A stretch of DNA of 64,000 nt from assembly GCA_023653785.1 (NCBI GenBank), contig JAMKCH010084931.1:32838-96837 (forward strand), written 5' to 3'. Shown here piece after piece: positions 37,001 to 43,000 of the stretch. The number at the start of each line of letters is the position of its first letter. Position 1 is the first letter of the stretch. Under the pieces are notes generated by a model, which was given only the letters and a program-made list of their open reading frames with translations, was not told the DNA's origin and did not search any database. Origin of the DNA: Ophioderma brevispina. Lineage: Eukaryota; Echinodermata; Ophiuroidea; Amphilepidida; Ophiodermatidae. Made by a program: the position numbers and the translations under genes.

Positions 37001-40000
37001 CAACTTCTCTACTTTAGTTACACAGTTTGAATCAGCATGTGAGAAGTGACGTTCTAATAAATAAATGGGTGTTTGGCTTGATATGGATCTGTACAAGAGG
37101 GTTGTTAAACTTTCATATCTGAATCCCTCTCTTTATGGAAATAAGTGGATCAAATCACTAGGTTAATCCCATACAGTCCTTTGTGCATTAAGACGCTTTG
37201 GACAAACAGTTGACAGCGGCGGCCTTGATCAAGTGTGGGTGGAAGCAGATATGTACAACAATGTATTAAACCATCATGCAGATTTTGTTATGACAAACAT
37301 TATAATCGAGCAATAGAATGTCATCAGGTAAAGAGTGGTCTCTTACTTGATTCTGTACCTCAGAGGAACACACCTGCTATGACTTCATTGAAGGATGACT
37401 TGCAAAATCTGATACCCTCTGCAATTACAAAATTTAAGAGGCTCATAGATGAATTTGATGCTGCAAATGACAAGTACCCGGTATATAAATGGTTTCGCAT
37501 GTACATGCATCAAGTTACAGCCTTACTGAGCTTCCTTCAGGCAACTAGACCAGTGGCGGTTTAAGGAAAAGGGCCCTGTCAGCAGCTTAAGGTGGGCCCC
37601 CTGCCCTTTAGCGTCAAGAAGCAACGCAATATCGCACTTTAGTGGGACTAATTTGTGTCCGAGGGGGCCCTGAGAGCAATATTTTAGGGGGAGTGGTGTC
37701 AGCAGCTGCTGACACTGCTGACTCCTAAATCCGCCACTGAACTAGACAGCAGAGTTTGGATTTGCATCATTGGAACAGTTATGCCCAACATGTACCTGAG
37801 TACATAGCACGAATGTTTGGAATGACTTTGTACAAGGAAGTATCACAGTGAAGACCAACTGTACTGAATTTATTGCCGTAGAGGTGGATTAAGCCCAATA
37901 CATGTCAATACAGTTCACAAAGGTGATGGGCGAGTCTCAGGGATAACAACAAACTTTGAGGGGTTTGCTTAGGTGCTGCTTAAGTATAAGATATGTTAGG
38001 CGTAAACAAGGTATCCAGAAGCAGTCACCATCAGATGACACAAATAGAGTCCATCGTCAGGAGAAATATGTGAGCAACCTGAAGAGGAATTGGTCCAATG
38101 TTAATTCCGTTTCAAATGACAGAATTTGACAATGGAATGGAAATTACTTTGTGTAATGTGATGATTAAAGTAATAATTCCTGGAATGAAGCAGACAACAT
38201 ACTAAGAGCAGCGGAGAGAGGAGAGAATGCTTACAGGTCGTTTGTAGAAGAAAGGATATCTGGCAACAGAAATCTATGGGAAAAAAAAAGAGTAAGGTAA
38301 GCTATTGGTGGAATTTAGTGCTTGAAAACCTTTGTCACCCGCACAAATAAAGAAGGGGCAAGCTTAATAGAATCCGACTCCATTATTGGCCCGTCTGCTG
38401 GTATCGCTAGGTCTTCCAGGGAACATGAATGAAAGTAGTAATTGGACCCTATGAGTTGTCAGCTATATACAAATCCACAGTTGATTACAAATGATTGAGA
38501 TCTTCCCGTGTGAGATAGGCCTTAAAGCATTAATAACTGATGAGTTAGAAAGTTAGCAGGACCACCAATATTGTCTAATCTGGTTCTACAGAGATGTACT
38601 TCACAGCTGCAGCAACTATCGCATCCGGGACGACCCAGACTCAAAACCAGTCGGCAGCTAACATAACATCTGAAGCAGCACAGACCACTCATCAACCTAT
38701 TTCCAATCCAGTATCTGGATCCAAAGGATTTTGGCAATACATTGGATTACGAATGAACACCATCAAGGGAGTGTGCACAAATTCTTACAGATATGTATTC
38801 TATTTGATGCCATCGCAGTGTCATGAATAGTGGTTTAATATCAATCATCAAAACCTGCAGTCATCTGCAAAACAATAGCTGGTACATTCCATCTGGTACA
38901 AGTGTTACTATGGTGGTTTATATCCAAAACGCCTTGTCTTCCCTAAAAGACGCAACCAGGAAACGACGAACAAAAGGAAGTCACAACAGCAAGTTATACA
39001 AAGCAGGAAATGCCCCTATCAAAAGAGTATTGTAGTGATGATCGGCTGGGAAATTCATGCAAGAAAAACCAATTTGTTGAGTGTGTATTGCTAAATATCC
39101 GGAGTTGTGTATCAACCAAAGCAACGTTTGAAGCTAAAAAATATCATTAGAGAAATCCGGGTAAATGAAGACGTTGATGATTAAATTCATATTGGTTTAC
39201 CACACCCCTGATTACCAGCACATAGAAGGAAATGTTATATCGCCTCTCGCAATCGGAAAAAAGTCCATGTTTATAGCCGTTTTGTCCCGGTTTATCTTGG
39301 TGTTACACTTACATATTCAGGAGTTAGACTAGAGTAAAGACAACTTTAAAGCTTGTACAATTATTTTACTCATTTGCTTCATTTCTTTTATAGAAGATTC
39401 CGGGCATCTAACACGAAAGGATATAAACAGCGTAACTTCATTCAATAAATGAGGTGCTTATTGTTGATAATTTTTAAGCACAATTTGGTTACAATGCCAG
39501 GTTATGCTCGAAAATCGTTGTCCAGTATAACAGATTTTCAAAAGAATTTCATCTTACTTTTACAATTTTAAACTGTGAATAAACAAGACGTTGCGTGTTT
39601 CACCGATGTCTCAACAGTGTAAGTGATCACAATTCAGATTTCAACTTCAAATAAAGTGTTCCTTTCTGGAGTGACTGTCACCGTCAATGTTTAATATATT
39701 AGAAAGTTCAGACGAATCATATTTAAGGATAACAGGTGAGGTAAACAGACCTGAATGTCGTTAAGGTATTTTAACTGAGCAACATTAAAGGAAAACGAAG
39801 CATAACAAGAGCGGACGCCTGGGCGGGAGCGCTATGATTTATGTCGGGTAAATGGAATGGCCTGGTTCAACTGTTGACGTTTGAAATATTGACAATCAAA
39901 CTGATCTGGAAAATTATGATCTTCAAATCCAAAGTTTACTCACGTGAAAGACGGATGCGCGGACTACTAAAGCGGGATTAAAGCAGCTGGGTCGGCGCTT

Positions 40001-43000
40001 TATCGGAGAACGAAACTGTCTGAACGTGAGTAAACCTTTCGGACATTAAAAGTATAATTGTTAGTATATTCACTCCATCAAATTTGTTATGAAATTAATT
40101 TGAAGACACTTTCACGAAGCACGAGATATGAACTCTCTTCAAAACTACTATGCATGGAAAGATGTGTCTTTGAAGCAAATCGCAAGGACGTCGCGCTTTG
40201 CACGGGAGGAGAGGACATCCTATACCGCAACCACCACCCACCGCTTATCGTACCCAATGGTGACATTATTAATAAAGAACCAAGTACATACCCGATAGGC
40301 ATCATTATTGTCAGTGATGATCGGCTCGGGGTAGACCACTTCAATAAAACCACTTTGCTGTGTCGTGTATTCAGTGTATTATGCAGGTAGTAATCTCCGA
40401 TCGCTTTTGATATCACCTAAATAATAGCGATAGTTAATAGTCAACATGGAATTATTAACATTAATTTTACCGGCGGGACCCAAAATACGAAATAGAAAAT
40501 CGGCGATATCAACCCACTAACGTACACTCGCCGGCCAGGATTCCGTTTTTCATGGCGTAAACGGATAGTGTACACACAACGGCTGTCCGCACCGTCGCAA
40601 AGTAGCTACGTGGTTACACCGGCTGCCACCTTGTACGGTAATTATCATGGTCATTTTGATATTTCTGGCATATTTTTCATTTTTATATAATGTGCAGGTA
40701 TATAAAGGTTTTTGATTATGCTCGATTCGAATTTTTAAAAATGACAAGAAAATGCTAAACGGAGCACACGTGTAATAGCGCCCTCTTTCTGCCTACGATC
40801 AAAATGGCGCCATGCCAACCCAACAGCAACAGCGAATTCAAATCGGTATCAACATCCGGCGTAACCCGAGTGCTAGTCTTTTTCAAAGACTTAACGGTAG
40901 GAGGGCGCTCTTACGCATATCGAACGGTTACACACATACATACAGGCTAGGCCTGGTCACAAATATTTAAATCTAAATGACCGTTATTAGAAATTACACT
41001 ATTTGGCAACGAGTTTAATCCACTAATCTCGACGGATTTTGAAGTCAATAATTTATTCCAAAATTATCATGATAATACTAAGATGTATTGAACTAAGGTG
41101 AATTAAAAGGTACGAGGGAGTATTTATGTAATGACCGGAGAACAAGATTGCCACATGTAAAATCACGTTTAAAGCACTTCCCCAAATTAAAATACGCAGT
41201 TTGGGAAATCCCCAATTATGGCCCAAATCCGCAGGTCGTGTCCGACCCCCCGGATTATCCATATACATAATGCTTGTACATATACTAATCATTGTGTGAA
41301 ATAGCTAAGCCCAAATCCATGTCCTTTATATAGAAAATCACCACTTTGTACTAAAGTAAAATTCCAGATTCGGATTTTTTATCCTATGGTACTGTTATAT
41401 TACACATAAAGGTTTATTTCATCAAAACGAAAAATACGATTCATCTCTGACATTGAAGATTGAGAAGTTTGTTGGATATCTTTAATTTTGCTCGACTAGT
41501 TTTAATTTATACACAAATAATGCCCTTTTACTGCCCTTTTAAAGGTTTATGTCACGTTTTTGGTATGAATGATTGATAAACGGGGTTGTAAAGTTATGAT
41601 ATGGTGTGGAATATGACAAGAGTTAATTGAGAACAACAACAAGGACCATATCTCTGAAACAAAATAGAGCGTTTCTTCAAATCTGATATTTGTGAGGCTA
41701 TTGTTTGAAAAAGTCAAACCATCGACTAGTCACATAGTAGCTTCAAGAGCGAGCATGATCAAATTTTTAATATTATGACAAAAAATTTAGTTATTGTCCT
41801 GTTCTAACTAAGAAGTTTAAATCTCAAAACTAATGTTGCTTCAATCAATAATATGAACGGAGTTCAATTAACAGTGCAACGGGAGATTTTTGGGCACAAT
41901 CCATAATATCGTACCATAGTGATTTCATATATAGATAAGCGCAATAGATTTCCTTTACCTTGGATTTGGCTACAAAATGGCCTTGAAAGTAAAAAAATAA
42001 AAGCGATTTTCGTTTGCTTTAATTTCAATATAAACAAGGCTGGAATGACAGTATTTGTTTCTATAGTAATGGATAAATTTCACAATGTTTTGTGCTCAAT
42101 AATAATTCTCCTTACAGGAAATAATGTCATGATTTCTGAATATTTGGAAATTTGGTTGAGTGGAAAGCTAAGTAACGTAGATACATATAATCAAATAAGT
42201 TTGAAAATTGGTCCACATTTGTTGAGATATTTTGCCCTTTTAATAATTTCCCCCGCCCAATAGCTTACTCGAAACGATGCCGCAAATCCACGTCACAGGC
42301 AAATGGTGACGTCAAAGTGATGACCATCCATAATTTTCGTCGTTTGTGACCATCATATCGCAGTCTTGCCACTTCAATAATAATTAAACAAACGAAATGA
42401 AACAAATATGTTCATTCTTGTAACTTTTTTTCTAATTTTATTATTACTATACATTCATTAAATCCATCAATATTACAGTGTCATCATAACAATTCGAGTC
42501 AACACGATCTTTTGGTCATCACTTTGACGTACGAGTGGGCGCTTTGATCAATGAAGCCGTGGCGAAAAAATCCCTCCGGTTTTCTTCGTATGGTTCAAAA
42601 AAGCAAAATTAAATGCCTCTATTTGTTAATTTCATCAAATTGTATTATTTTTCGGGAATTCGTGATGATGTACAGATATTTATTGAATGTAATCAACTGA
42701 GTGACAAAATCTTGACATATTTCCTTTAATCCTGTCACACGGGGATATTTTGATAGAAAGGTATAATTTGTGCAAAAAATCAGAATAGGACAACCTGTTA
42801 TTTGGAAATCTCTAATTGCACCCAAGCGGAAAATGTTCTTAATCATATCCTCACCAAAACACGATTCAGCTAATAAGGGCTCGGCTTTCTCTTTTAAAAG
42901 GATCAAAGGGTATAATTAATCATTGTGACTTGAAGAATGCATTAGCTAATGGTGTACCTCAATTGAAACATATTTAAGTCTGTACAAACATACCCCACCA

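Larger units (their letters stand above)
36001..38200 (+). pseudogene. Decayed multi-frame transposon-associated gene
   Basis: Pieces on the plus strand in changing frames: VYAPPFNNKPTIYAAIDSRD with ETPDG-like VDTPDGMTLS (36040-36150); TTSENSNADSLVLIEES (36625 on); LDMDLYKRVVKLSYLNPSLYG (37080); HTVLCALRRFGQTVDSGGLD (37170); KHYNRAIECHQV (37295); KYPVYKWFRMYMHQVTALLS-FLQATR (37475), continuing after the hAT insertion as QQSLDLHHWNSYAQHVPEYI; and FVQGSITVKTNCTEF (37830). This order recalls a high-copy, uncharacterised protein family of cnidarian and deuterostome genomes (D.(I)D..(V)DTPDG, SG(L)D....A..Y, H..(N/A)RA). I cannot name its class. It lies in intron 3 of the receptor gene. Confidence 0.5.

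Noticed and set aside
41919..42263. 114-codon plus-strand frame
   Set aside because: Ile/Phe/Asn-rich composition expected of AT-rich intron DNA; no motif recognised.
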